Origin: Leptospiraceae bacterium
GTDB taxonomy: Bacteria; Spirochaetota; Leptospiria; Leptospirales; Leptonemataceae
Direction of reading: 5' to 3'
Assembly: GCA_026418015.1 (NCBI GenBank)
Contig: JAOACE010000010.1
Span: 1 to 59,956, forward strand
DNA length: 59,956 nt
Position 1 is the stretch's first letter. Every line of letters starts with the position of its first letter. Made by a program: the position numbers and the translations under genes. Positions 1 to 8,650 of the stretch are shown in pieces. Under the pieces are notes generated by a model that searched no databases, was not told where the DNA came from, and saw nothing but the letters and a program-made list of their open reading frames with translations.

Positions 1-116
1 TTAGATTTTTATCCCACCCATCCCACCCTCGATTGTCGCTGTGCATAGCCCAGCGACGGTTAATTTATCCCGCCCAACCCACCCCGAGTTGTCGCTGTGC
101 ATAGCCCAGCGACAGC
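1..116 (-). repeat. Tandem pair of stem-loop plus G-tract repeat units
   Basis: Two head-to-tail units of about 57 bp. Read on the minus strand, each starts with the hairpin GTCGCTG-9 nt-CAGCGAC (plus positions 35-57 and 91-113, identical in both units). Each continues into four G-runs, GGGTGGGATGGGTGGG in one (complement of 13-28) and a variant at 68-85, then an ATAAA tail. The G-run/tail part is the same family as repeats at 13,725-13,786, 17,079-17,154 and 51,443-51,463. They lie just downstream of etfB, before whatever leftward gene follows off the edge. Confidence 0.8.
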
Positions 117-160
117 AAGTCTTAATTAATTTTAAAATTAAAATTTAGCAAAATCAATGA

Positions 161-928
161 TTATATCACTTTTGCTTCTTCTCTTAATAATCTTACAAGT
201 TCTCTTGCTTTATCTTCTGGTGTTTCTCCTTCGATGATTCTTCCTGGTGGTCTTGGTGGTGGTGGTTCAAGAGATACGATTTCTATTTTTGGTGGATTTA
301 CACCTAAGGATTTAACATCCACAACATCAATGTTTTTCTTCTTCGCTGCTAATATACCTTTTAGAGAAGGATATTTGGGATCGTTCAATTTTTTTGTGGC
401 TGTAATAACAACAGGTAAATCTGATTCTACATCTGCTGTACCACCTTCAATTTCTCTCGTGACTTTTATTTTATTACCTTGAATTTCTACTTTAATTGCA
501 TTGTTGATATTTGGTATACCTAAGATTTGAGCTACCATTGCTGGAACCATCGAGGATTGAGAATCGATTGCAATGTGACCAGTCAAAATAATGTCTGGTT
601 TTTCATTTTTTAGGCATGCTGCCAAAACTTGTGCTGCGTAGTGGACATCTAAAACATTGTAAGAATCATCTTTTATATGGATTACTCTATCTACACCTAA
701 TGCAAATGCTGTTCTTAATGCTTCTTGAACGCGATCTGGACCAAGAGATATTGCAACAACTTCTGCTTTATGCTTTTCTTTGATTCTTAAAGCTTCTTCT
801 AATGCATGTTCATCGAAAGGAGATACAATCCATTTAATTCCACTTTCGTTTATCTGATTGCCAGCAATTTTACTGCTTATTTGCGTTTCTGTGTCTGGAA
901 CTTGTTTAACCAGAACGGCTACCTTCAT
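161..928 (-). CDS. etfB: Electron transfer flavoprotein, beta subunit
   Basis: 255 aa, the usual EtfB length. EtfB pairs with EtfA to carry electrons from acyl-CoA and other flavin dehydrogenases to the quinone pool. The protein starts MKVAVLVKQVPDTE and has VSPFDEHALEEALR near residue 35, the nucleotide-binding GPDRVQEALRTAFALGVDR segment, and the family signature around residues 175-205 (LPVVITATKKLNDPKYPSL). The ATG is preceded by AAAGGAGTAATAAA, a good ribosome-binding site. etfA would be expected downstream, off the left edge. A 16-bp perfect inverted repeat lies 28 nt upstream of the start. Confidence 0.95.
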   Translation of the reverse strand: MKVAVLVKQVPDTETQISSKIAGNQINESGIKWIVSPFDEHALEEALRIKEKHKAEVVAISLGPDRVQEALRTAFALGVDRVIHIKDDSYNVLDVHYAAQVLAACLKNEKPDIILTGHIAIDSQSSMVPAMVAQILGIPNINNAIKVEIQGNKIKVTREIEGGTADVESDLPVVITATKKLNDPKYPSLKGILAAKKKNIDVVDVKSLGVNPPKIEIVSLEPPPPRPPGRIIEGETPEDKARELVRLLREEAKVI

Positions 929-955
929 TTTATTACTCCTTTACTTGGACTTATT

Positions 956-1002
956 GTATATTCATATTTAAATGAATATTGTTCACTTAAATATGAATAT
1001 AC
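956..1002. promoter_or_regulatory. 16-bp perfect inverted repeat upstream of etfB
   Basis: GTATATTCATATTTAA at 956-971 is exactly repeated in inverse at 987-1002, with a 15-nt loop. It sits between the etfB start and the next gene upstream on the minus strand. The arms are AT-only apart from one G/C per arm end and one internal C/G, so an operator for a dimeric regulator is as likely as an RNA hairpin. No regulator gene is adjacent. Confidence 0.5.
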
Positions 1003-1095
1003 TAAGATTATAATACAAAAATTTGTATATGCCTACTATGTCAACTAATTGAAAATTTTAGAAAATAAAATAGATGTTTTTTTAATAAAAATATT

Positions 1096-1488
1096 CTAAT
1101 TTTCTTCTATATCTTGATCTTGGTCTTGCGAATAGAGCCTGGCTGGATAAATTTTCTGAAAAATATTCATGCTAATAATAATAGAAATAATGGCAATTAA
1201 CACGTTCCAATCATTTTTTAGAAGAAATGATGCTAAAATTAACGGCGAAAAGAGATGTAAAGCAATAAAATGTATCCAGCATAATAGAATCATTCGCAAA
1301 TTTTTATAATCATCATGATTTCGAAAAAGGGAATCAATCTGTATTTGGTAAAAATATAATAAGCCTTTTTCTTTAATTTCTAAGTTTAGAAATGAATTAT
1401 TAAAAAAATTTCGAATGTAAATTGTAATAATGATGATCACAATAAGAATTAGTATGGATAAAATAAATAAAACGGGATAAAAATTCAT
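1096..1488 (-). CDS. Small membrane protein, unknown function
   Basis: 130 aa, not recognised. An N-terminal hydrophobic helix (about residues 5-27) is followed by a polar stretch and two more hydrophobic segments (about 68-90 and 93-112), then an acidic QDQDQD tail. There is no Shine-Dalgarno sequence. TTGACG (1517-1522) and TATATG (1493-1498), 18 bp apart, put the expected transcription start at or next to the ATG, so a leaderless mRNA is likely. The promoter lies partly inside the 3' end of pth. Confidence 0.6.
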   Translation of the reverse strand: MNFYPVLFILSILILIVIIIITIYIRNFFNNSFLNLEIKEKGLLYFYQIQIDSLFRNHDDYKNLRMILLCWIHFIALHLFSPLILASFLLKNDWNVLIAIISIIISMNIFQKIYPARLYSQDQDQDIEEN

Positions 1489-1522
1489 AACGCATATAAA
1501 AATAACAGAATTTTTACGTCAA
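1489..1522 (-). promoter_or_regulatory. Candidate promoter for a leaderless mRNA (gene 1096-1488)
   Basis: TTGACG at 1517-1522, an 18-bp spacer, then TATATG at 1493-1498. The first T of the -35 box is 34 nt before the ATG. Five other genes in the window show the same arrangement. Confidence 0.5.
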
Positions 1523-2086
1523 TTCCTTTGTGGAAAGAAAAGAGGAAATTCTTTCTATTAAAATATTTTTTAATTTTTGATAGATATATGGTAATTGTTC
1601 TAACTCTTCTTTACGAAAGTTCGAAAGTAAATAATCTGCAACAGAGGAATTATCTTGTGGTCGACCAACGCCGATTCTTATGCGAGGGAATTCGCTACCA
1701 CATTTTTGAATGATGTCGCGTAATCCATTATGTCCTCTATGTCCACCACCATCCTTCCAGCGAATCTCTCCAAAAGGTAATTCTATTTCGTCGTGTATTA
1801 CAATCACATTATCTAAAGAAATATGTTCGCTTTTTATACATGCACAAACTGAATTTCCTGATAAATTCATAAACGTTTGTGGTTTTAGAAGAATTGTTGT
1901 GATCTTTCCTTGTTCGATAGATAAACTAGAAGAAAGATAATGTCCTTGATATTTTTCTTTCCAAGTCTCTGTTGAAAAAAATTCCTCTTTAAAAGAATCT
2001 AACATGATAAAACCAGCATTATGTCTTGTATATTGATATTTTTTTCCCGGATTACCTAACCCAACGATAAGAATTTTTTTTTCCAT
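1514..2086 (-). CDS. pth: Peptidyl-tRNA hydrolase
   Basis: 190 aa, normal length. Pth releases peptides from peptidyl-tRNAs that drop off ribosomes. Conserved features are LIVGLGNPGKKY with Asn12, TRHNAGF with the catalytic His22, FMNLSG, VIHDEIELPFG with the conserved Asp, and GGGHRGHNGLRDI. The C-terminal helical segment is slightly divergent. The downstream small membrane-protein gene begins 25 nt after the stop, with its own promoter inside the 3' end of pth. Confidence 0.96.
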   Translation of the reverse strand: MEKKILIVGLGNPGKKYQYTRHNAGFIMLDSFKEEFFSTETWKEKYQGHYLSSSLSIEQGKITTILLKPQTFMNLSGNSVCACIKSEHISLDNVIVIHDEIELPFGEIRWKDGGGHRGHNGLRDIIQKCGSEFPRIRIGVGRPQDNSSVADYLLSNFRKEELEQLPYIYQKLKNILIERISSFLSTKELT

Positions 2087-2171
2087 TTGTTGTAATATAA
2101 AACAAAAAAAATCTCTTTACTGGTATTGTAAACAAAAACTTATTATTATGCGATATTATATTAAGTGAATT

Positions 2172-2861
2172 ATGAAAGATTCGGATTTATTGGTTTTAAT
2201 GGATTTGGATTCTTTGATTTATCATCCTAAAAATTATTGGAGAATTATAAACCCTTTGATTGGAAGAGTAGGAAGTAATGTTGATTTACTCTATGTGCTG
2301 AATTTTTATTTAAAAAATTTCCATCGAGAAGGATTTTATTTATTTGAATACTTTATACCTAATGTAATGGATTTTCCTTGTATTACTTCGAATCAAATAG
2401 AACAAGAATCTTTTAATGTAATGCCTGTGGATAAACTTAAAGAAGCAATTTTACAACATAGGATTCGAGGTAGAAAGATTTATTTTATCACCCTGGTAGT
2501 GGATAATATTATTAAAGAAATCTTCAAGAATCGTATTTTTCAAAAGAATAATTGGGAAGAGTTATTCTATAGCCTCTCTTGGAAAGACTATTGGATTACT
2601 CCTTCGATCAATAGCATCAAAAATTTTGAGTTTCCTCAGTTTGCAAAATTATTGTTTATCAAAAAACTTCTTAAAACCATCAACAAAAATCAAGAAAAAA
2701 TTGAACTCCCCTTTATGGAAAAATTTAAAAGAATTTTTTATTATACAACAGATCTATCGATGATAGAATTGATTCATCAACATTTCTTAGAACATATCAC
2801 TGATTACGAATATCGCCAAAACACTATCATCTCATATTTGGTTGCACAAGTGATTGAATAA
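2172..2861 (+). CDS. Hypothetical protein, possible HAD-like fold
   Basis: 229 aa, not recognised. It begins LLVLMDLDSLIYHP, in which the D-L-D placed after a hydrophobic strand resembles HAD motif I. Later strands (KIYFITLVVDN about residue 100, IFYYTTDLS about 180) could be Rossmann-like, but motifs II-IV are not clear. It has no signal peptide or membrane helix, and is rich in aromatic residues. A strong terminator follows at once. The HAD idea is only a suggestion. Confidence 0.6.
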   Translation: MKDSDLLVLMDLDSLIYHPKNYWRIINPLIGRVGSNVDLLYVLNFYLKNFHREGFYLFEYFIPNVMDFPCITSNQIEQESFNVMPVDKLKEAILQHRIRGRKIYFITLVVDNIIKEIFKNRIFQKNNWEELFYSLSWKDYWITPSINSIKNFEFPQFAKLLFIKKLLKTINKNQEKIELPFMEKFKRIFYYTTDLSMIELIHQHFLEHITDYEYRQNTIISYLVAQVIE

Positions 2862-2866
2862 AACAA

Positions 2867-2926
2867 AGCACACGGAAATGTATTTTTTTTAAACGGTATC
2901 TTGAAAATCCGTGTGCTGTTTTTTTT
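2867..2926 (+). terminator. Rho-independent terminator
   Basis: AGCACACGGA (2867-2876) pairs perfectly with TCCGTGTGCT (2908-2917), followed by GTTTTTTTT. The loop is 31 nt and includes an internal T-run. It lies between the converging genes at 2172-2861 and 2929-3558. Confidence 0.8.
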
Positions 2927-2928
2927 AT

Positions 2929-3558
2929 TTACATCAATTCTGGGTTTAACGTATAGGTTCCCATGATTTCTGCATAGTCGAGAACATGCCCTTGCATTGC
3001 TTTTACTACATCGCCACCAAAAAATTTTCCACTTAAATTAAGAGAAGGAATATCAAGCGCATAAATTTTAAAGTAATAGTGATGGATTAGTTGATCGTTC
3101 CATGGTGGACAGGGACCATCATATCCATAATAATCACCCTTTAAATCAGAATTGCCTGCAAAAAAATTTGTATAATCGTTGATTCCGCGAATTCCATAGG
3201 GCATTTTTTGTTCGGATTTACCTTTTGTTACAACAGCATTTGAATCTAATCCTTCTTTTAGTTCGGTGATGTCTACGGGAATATCGATTAAAATCCAATG
3301 GTAGAAGTCTACGCGCGGTAATGTTATAGGAATTTTTTTCCCTTCTATGTTGACATCATCTCCTTTTGATGGCACATCTTTATCAACGCATAATAATACG
3401 AAGGACTTTGTATTTTTCGGAATATCCATCCATTTTAAGTGGGGGCTTATGTTTTTTCCGAATGTCACCTTATCGGTTTGGGATGGAATACAAAAAGCAT
3501 ATTGGCTGGGAATTCTCTCTCCATGTGTGATGGAATTGCTTATTAACTTCATATTCAA
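2929..3558 (-). CDS. PEBP / YbhB-YbcL family protein
   Basis: 209 aa. This is the phosphatidylethanolamine-binding-protein-like (Raf kinase inhibitor-like) family; the bacterial members' substrate is mostly unknown. Characteristic segments are SPHLKW, a VLLCVDKDVPS strand, DFYHWILIDIP, and the ligand-pocket motif YDGPCPPWND-HHYYFKIYALD near residue 145-165. There is an insertion (about residues 65-80, DDVNIEGKKIPITLPR) before FYHW. The start is well supported by AAAGGAGTTGAAT before the ATG. No signal peptide, so probably cytoplasmic. Confidence 0.88.
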   Translation of the reverse strand: MNMKLISNSITHGERIPSQYAFCIPSQTDKVTFGKNISPHLKWMDIPKNTKSFVLLCVDKDVPSKGDDVNIEGKKIPITLPRVDFYHWILIDIPVDITELKEGLDSNAVVTKGKSEQKMPYGIRGINDYTNFFAGNSDLKGDYYGYDGPCPPWNDQLIHHYYFKIYALDIPSLNLSGKFFGGDVVKAMQGHVLDYAEIMGTYTLNPELM

Positions 3559-3601
3559 CTCCTTTTTTTTCTTTTTAGTTTTTTAGAGTATAAATATAAA
3601 G

Positions 3602-4930
3602 TCAAGATAAAATTAATTGAGCTTTTTTATTTAATTTATATCTGTATAGATGATACAAAGGTCGTTCGATTTTTTTTATCCAAGAAGATTTTTTGTTTTT
3701 TGTGATTTCTTTCAACCATTTTTGATAGAATTGTTTTTCTTTTTGTAGGCAAAGGTTGCTTACTTCTTCGAGTTCTTTTTTTGAAGGATGTTTTTGAGAA
3801 ATTAATCTTTGTTCGAGTTCTATAAATTCTTCTTGGAGGTTTTTTTGCTCTAGTTGATAATCTTTTAATAAATCTTGGTTATTTTCTAATAAATTTCTGT
3901 GGGTGATTTCTGCTTGCCACCATAAAGAATGATCATACGTAGAGGTTGGTTCAGGAAAATCTTTTAATGAATCTGTACCAAAGAAAAATGGTTTATACAA
4001 CGATAAACAAGGATGACTTGTTCCCGTAAGCCAAACTGTCATGATCGAATCTCTTAATATAGCAATCATTGAACCAGTGGTTTCGCTGGGAGTTTGTAAT
4101 CCACCAGAATGTAAGCAAATGGATTCCATCGAATCAAGCTTTTTCGTGTTGTTACCATGGGATTGTAAGGTTTGAATACAATCTCTAACATGAATTTTTT
4201 CTTTTTGGGCAACTTTTTCTGAAATTTGTCTTCTAACATCGCATTTTCCCATATAGGTATAGAATTTATCCGAAAAGGCTTTTCTAAAATTGAAAGGACC
4301 TTCTTCATTATACCATTTTTTTTGCTTTGCATATTCGATTGCTTGTGGATGGATTTCGTCATAATCATCCAGAATCGTTAGTCCATTAGAAATCGCATAA
4401 AAGTGATTGAGTTTTTTGTATGCCCAGAATTTATCAGCTGTTTCTAAACAATATGCTTCTTTTTTGTCAACTATAAGAAAGCTGTTGTGATAAAAAAAGT
4501 TTTTATTTTCGTAGCCACCACAAGCATCTTGTCCATAAGTTTCTATGAGTTCGATGATATATTCTAAGGCAGATTTGGCAGAATTCTTTCGTTCTAATGC
4601 TAATCGAATCATATCCATGCCAGTAAGACCATTATTTTTTTTCGCAAAAGAAAACTTGGTGAATACAGCTTCGTTTCCAATTGCAACACCACATTCATTT
4701 ACCCCCATCTCTGCACCCCACATTTGGAAAGGCTTACTTAAATACACCTCGTATGTATTTTTTACTTGGGGTATTTCTATATAAGTTAATTTAACCTTAT
4801 CGCTAGTATGTTGAGTATGGTGTATATGTATAATGGATTGAGCTTCGTTCGGTTCTCTATCAGAATTTTTACATAAAATATTGGCATGATAAAGATTCAA
4901 ATTTTTAGGAATATAAAATGTATCGCACAT
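3602..4930 (-). CDS. Secernin-like peptidase (C69 / Ntn hydrolase family)
   Basis: 442 aa. The protein begins MCDTFYIP, so removing the first Met would expose Cys2, the N-terminal nucleophile of the C69/secernin group. The family-like segments NSDREPNEAQ (residues 23-32), WGAEMGVNECGVAIGNEAVFTK, GLTGMDMIRLALER, CLETADKFWAYKK and ICLHSGGLQTPSETTGSM follow in the expected order. The C-terminal 90 residues are a charged, coiled-coil-like extension. It is probably a cytoplasmic aminodipeptidase; the substrate cannot be deduced. No Shine-Dalgarno sequence is seen. Confidence 0.85.
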   Translation of the reverse strand: MCDTFYIPKNLNLYHANILCKNSDREPNEAQSIIHIHHTQHTSDKVKLTYIEIPQVKNTYEVYLSKPFQMWGAEMGVNECGVAIGNEAVFTKFSFAKKNNGLTGMDMIRLALERKNSAKSALEYIIELIETYGQDACGGYENKNFFYHNSFLIVDKKEAYCLETADKFWAYKKLNHFYAISNGLTILDDYDEIHPQAIEYAKQKKWYNEEGPFNFRKAFSDKFYTYMGKCDVRRQISEKVAQKEKIHVRDCIQTLQSHGNNTKKLDSMESICLHSGGLQTPSETTGSMIAILRDSIMTVWLTGTSHPCLSLYKPFFFGTDSLKDFPEPTSTYDHSLWWQAEITHRNLLENNQDLLKDYQLEQKNLQEEFIELEQRLISQKHPSKKELEEVSNLCLQKEKQFYQKWLKEITKNKKSSWIKKIERPLYHLYRYKLNKKAQLILS

Positions 4931-5093
4931 AAAACAAAGTAAATTTATTTTAAAAAAAATTCAATCATTTTTATTATATTGATGATACTGTGAAATAAAA
5001 AATTTTAAAAGAATAATTCTTTCTCGGTTTGCACAACCCAAGTAAAGAAAACAAAAATAAAAAATAAAATTAATTTATAAATAATTTATAATT

Positions 5094-5609
5094 TCAAGTG
5101 AATTGATCTAAAAAATTGGCAATAATCTCTCTTGTTTGATAAAAACCCTGCTTTTCGTAATAATAATTATTAATGCTATATTCATATTGCATGATTTCAA
5201 TATTATAATTATTGTTGGAGTTGATGTTAGGAAAAGCAATCCAGGGAATTATGTCGTATCCGAGAGATTGCATTTCCCATTCGAGCATAATTCTTATCAG
5301 GGCACTGATGGAATATCCTACAAAATGTCGCATTTCGAATAGTTTGCTCCACATGATAGGGTTGATGTTTACTGTCTTTCGTTTATATTGTTTGGTTCGT
5401 GGTTGGTAGTTTGCAGTTTCTGTTTTTTTGTATGGAGTAATTCTTATTTCGTAGAGATGATTCAGATATTTATTCAAAAGTGAATATATTGCAAAATCAT
5501 AACTGCCACCAAATTGTATTTTTGTTATTTGTGTTAAAAATTCATAATGTCGTAGTTCTAAATTCAAACAAACAGGATAAATCCATCTAGTTGTGTATCT
5601 ATCTTCCAT
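5094..5609 (-). CDS. DUF1564-like small protein, paralogue of 51521-52030
   Basis: 171 aa. It shares with the protein at 51,521-52,030 the order YLxxLYxI, then TAxYQPRTKxY, then a basic strand, INPxxWxKLxxxRxFxGYSxSxxxRIMLxWEMQ. The YQ...W.xL.xxxGxSxxxLxxxLL.xE pattern resembles the Leptospira DUF1564 family, whose function is unknown. The segment around residues 95-125 (VGYSISALIRIMLEWEM) has the look of a ribbon-helix-helix or helix-turn-helix unit, which is my inference. Flanked by AT-rich intergenic DNA on both sides. Confidence 0.65.
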   Translation of the reverse strand: MEDRYTTRWIYPVCLNLELRHYEFLTQITKIQFGGSYDFAIYSLLNKYLNHLYEIRITPYKKTETANYQPRTKQYKRKTVNINPIMWSKLFEMRHFVGYSISALIRIMLEWEMQSLGYDIIPWIAFPNINSNNNYNIEIMQYEYSINNYYYEKQGFYQTREIIANFLDQFT

Positions 5610-5743
5610 ATTCTATTAAATATTAGATTGAAAAGATTTCTTATAAAAAAATTATGATAAAATTTGAAAAAATAAAAAATTCTGTTCATTTTTTGATTTC
5701 CAGTTTTCTTTATTTGAAAAATTTTATCTTATTGGATAAGATT

Positions 5744-7525
5744 ATGATCATGAAAAATCAAACATTTATAAAAAAAATTTTATTAATATTATTTATAGTT
5801 TTTTATTTATTTTTATTTTTGATTACGTTTTTGTATAATTACAAATATTTTTTTTCTACATCAAAAGAAATTCTAGAACGTGATATTATGTTGCATTTAC
5901 GCTATATTGCAGATGATTCCAAAGAAGGACGTTATCCTAATACAGCTGGCTCAAAAAATGTACAGAATTGGATTGTGGGCTTCTATCGACGCTTGGGTCT
6001 TCATCCTTTATTCGATGGCTCTTATCTACAACAATTTTCTTTTAAGGGAAAATACATTAAAGTTCAAGAAAATTATGTTCAAAGAATTGATTGTAATGAA
6101 TGTAGAATTCCGTTAGAACCGATGCCTTTGGGAGAAACGGGAGCTTTTAGAAAAAAAATGATTCAAGGAAATTATTGTATCGAAGAAAAAAAAGAATTGT
6201 CGCAGCTAATACAAAAATATCGAATTCAAAACCCAACCGATTATGTGGTAATTTGTAAAAGATATGGCAATCCCGAATACGAAAAAGAAAACCCAAAAGA
6301 ATATCAGAAATGGATTACCTTCGAAAATAAATACAAAAATATTGATCTATTGGGCTTTGCGGGGGTGATTTTTTTAAAAGACCAAGGGGAATTCATCTCC
6401 ACAGAACATTTTTCTTTAACAAAAAAAGGGAAGGCATTTGGTTCATTATTAGACAACACCACATACGAAGAATCGTTTAAAAAACTTATAGAAAATATCG
6501 ATAACCAAGAATATCAGTTCGAAATCCATTACCAACAAGAAAATTTGAATGGCTACAATATTGGAGCTTCGTTAAAAAGATTTGATCCTCAACAAAAAGT
6601 AATCTATCTTGGGGCTCATTATGATCATTTAGGGTATGGTATACCGCAGTTTTCCTTAGGTCCAATGGGAGCAATTTATAATGGAGCAGATGATAATGCT
6701 TCTGGTACTGTTGGTGTGATGGAATTAGCAGAATTTTTTTCGAAGGAATTTTATCGCGGAAAATTGAATCTTCCAGATGATTGGAATATTGTATTTTTGC
6801 ATTTTGATGCAGAAGAATGGGGGCTTTACGGTTCGAATTATTTTGTCGATTCGAATTATTTATCCAAACAACCCATTGCTATGCTGAATTTTGATATGAT
6901 AGGACGTTATCGTAATTCTCTACAATTACAGGGATTAGAAACCGGAGATGAGGTATGGCAGTCCATCATAAAAAAACATGTGGATGATTCGATGAATCGC
7001 AACATAATAAAAATCCAATTTATAAAAGGTGCATCAGGTCCCAGTGATCATACAAGCTTTTATAAGAAAAAGATTCCAGTGTTGTTCTTTTTTACTGGCT
7101 CTCACGAAGATTATCATAAACCTTCAGATGATTATGATAAAATCAACTATCAACAAATGAAATATATCCTCAACCTTGCAAAAAATATTCTTTTAGACTT
7201 AATTCTATCAAAACACATTCCTGAATACCAAAAAGTCCAAGAAGAAGCTTCAACCAGAGAATACAAAATTCGGCTAGGCATAATACCGCAAAACTATTTT
7301 TCTGACGAAGGTATAGAAGTAGGTGGATTTGTAGAGAATGCTCCAATTCAAAAATCAGGTATAAGAGAAGGGGATGTTATCATAAAAATCGAAGATTACC
7401 AAATCAAAAATATCTACGATTTGATGGATTTTTTATCGAATGCACAATTAGGAAAAAAATATAAAATTATTTATAAAAGAAATAATCAAATTTTCGAAGC
7501 ATATACCGAACTTATGGGCAAATAA
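5744..7525 (+). CDS. M28-family zinc metallopeptidase with C-terminal PDZ domain
   Basis: 593 aa from this ATG; in-frame ATGs at 5654 and 5750 are alternatives, and none has a clear Shine-Dalgarno sequence. A hydrophobic signal anchor follows the start, so the catalytic part should lie outside the cytoplasmic membrane. The two-zinc M28 ligands are all present: GAHYDHLG (about residue 292), YNGADDNASG, HFDAEEWGLYGS, NFDMIGR and a final HEDYHKPSDD. After the peptidase, GFVENAPIQKSGIREGDV (about 540-590) is a PDZ core, as in peptidases that recognise protein C-termini or bind partners. Likely an aminopeptidase. Confidence 0.9.
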   Translation: MIMKNQTFIKKILLILFIVFYLFLFLITFLYNYKYFFSTSKEILERDIMLHLRYIADDSKEGRYPNTAGSKNVQNWIVGFYRRLGLHPLFDGSYLQQFSFKGKYIKVQENYVQRIDCNECRIPLEPMPLGETGAFRKKMIQGNYCIEEKKELSQLIQKYRIQNPTDYVVICKRYGNPEYEKENPKEYQKWITFENKYKNIDLLGFAGVIFLKDQGEFISTEHFSLTKKGKAFGSLLDNTTYEESFKKLIENIDNQEYQFEIHYQQENLNGYNIGASLKRFDPQQKVIYLGAHYDHLGYGIPQFSLGPMGAIYNGADDNASGTVGVMELAEFFSKEFYRGKLNLPDDWNIVFLHFDAEEWGLYGSNYFVDSNYLSKQPIAMLNFDMIGRYRNSLQLQGLETGDEVWQSIIKKHVDDSMNRNIIKIQFIKGASGPSDHTSFYKKKIPVLFFFTGSHEDYHKPSDDYDKINYQQMKYILNLAKNILLDLILSKHIPEYQKVQEEASTREYKIRLGIIPQNYFSDEGIEVGGFVENAPIQKSGIREGDVIIKIEDYQIKNIYDLMDFLSNAQLGKKYKIIYKRNNQIFEAYTELMGK

Positions 7526-7537
7526 ATCGCAAATAAA

Positions 7538-8476
7538 TTAATGAAAAAAATACCAAAAAATAGGAAGAGTAAAAAAAGAAAAAGAAATTCCTATGGCTAA
7601 CATCAGTGTTACTAAGCCTGGTTTTAGGTTATACGAAATTGCTACAATGCCTCCTGTAATCATAGGTCCCATAGCAGCCTCAAAAATAGAGATATGATAG
7701 ATGGATTTATCCATAGGAAAAAACGAATAGATAAAAGCAATCATGAGTGGTGCTAAAAATAATTTATAAAATAATCCAATAAATAAGTATTTTTTATTTT
7801 CTTTGATTTCGTTCAATTTTAGTTGAAAGCCAACAGAAAATAGTGCGATAGGAGTTAATGTATTACCCAGTGTTAAAAGGATTTGTTTTAGCCATAGAGG
7901 ATATTCATAGATTTTTAAGAGAAATGTAAGAATTAAAACAAAAAAAGGAGGAAATGTGATTACACGCTTTAACGAAGATAATAAGTTCAATTTAATGGTT
8001 GTTTCGTTGGGAGAAAAATTCGCTGCCAAAATAATACCTAACGTTGATAACATAAAAAATGTCCCTGCTTGATCTGCTAATAGTCCATAGCTAAGATATT
8101 CTTTTCCATAATAAGCTTCTATCATAGGTAAACCAACAAAAGAGGTATTCCCCAATCCACTTGTTAAAATCAATGCACCAATAGCGGTTTTTTCTTTTTG
8201 CCAGTCGAACAAGGTTTTCCCAATCAATACAAAAAATCCTATTGCAACGATAAAAACAATCCATGGCATAAGAATCAATGCAATCAAAGATTTCTGAAAC
8301 TGAAGTTCATGAATATGATACAAAATCAATGCTGGTAGAGAAATATATACTATAAAACTATTGAGTACTTGGGGCGTTTCTTTGGGAAATTTGATGTTTG
8401 ATGTTGTGGTTTCTGAATATCGGTGAAATATAATGCCAAGAATAAAACAAATCACAATTAATAAAATGTTTCCCAT
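7538..8476 (-). CDS. AEC (auxin efflux carrier) family transporter
   Basis: 312 aa with about ten hydrophobic segments in two halves, the AEC/BART arrangement. Diagnostic features are the early FPKETPQVLNSFIVYISLPALIL segment, the GLGNTSFVGLPMIEAYYG motif in the middle of the N-terminal half, and EAAMGPMITGGIVA near residue 265. AEC proteins move organic acids such as malate or malonate across the cytoplasmic membrane; the substrate here is unknown. It converges on the M28 peptidase gene, with 12 bp between the stops. Confidence 0.9.
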   Translation of the reverse strand: MGNILLIVICFILGIIFHRYSETTTSNIKFPKETPQVLNSFIVYISLPALILYHIHELQFQKSLIALILMPWIVFIVAIGFFVLIGKTLFDWQKEKTAIGALILTSGLGNTSFVGLPMIEAYYGKEYLSYGLLADQAGTFFMLSTLGIILAANFSPNETTIKLNLLSSLKRVITFPPFFVLILTFLLKIYEYPLWLKQILLTLGNTLTPIALFSVGFQLKLNEIKENKKYLFIGLFYKLFLAPLMIAFIYSFFPMDKSIYHISIFEAAMGPMITGGIVAISYNLKPGLVTLMLAIGISFSFFTLPIFWYFFH

Positions 8477-8650
8477 AAGAACAAATTTATTAAAGAGATT
8501 TAATAAAAAAACAAAATTTTTATATTTTACGAAATAAATTGTTCAATAGGAATGATTTTTGGATTCTCTCAATCAGAATTATTTCTGAATGTCTTTCTTA
8601 CCCATAAAATAAATTATTTGCAATAAAATTATTCGAAAAAAGTTGGATTT

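Noticed and set aside
2172-2861. HAD phosphatase assignment
   Set aside because: Only motif I is suggestive (LMDLDSL); the Lys and the acidic pair of later motifs are not identifiable, so kept as hypothetical.
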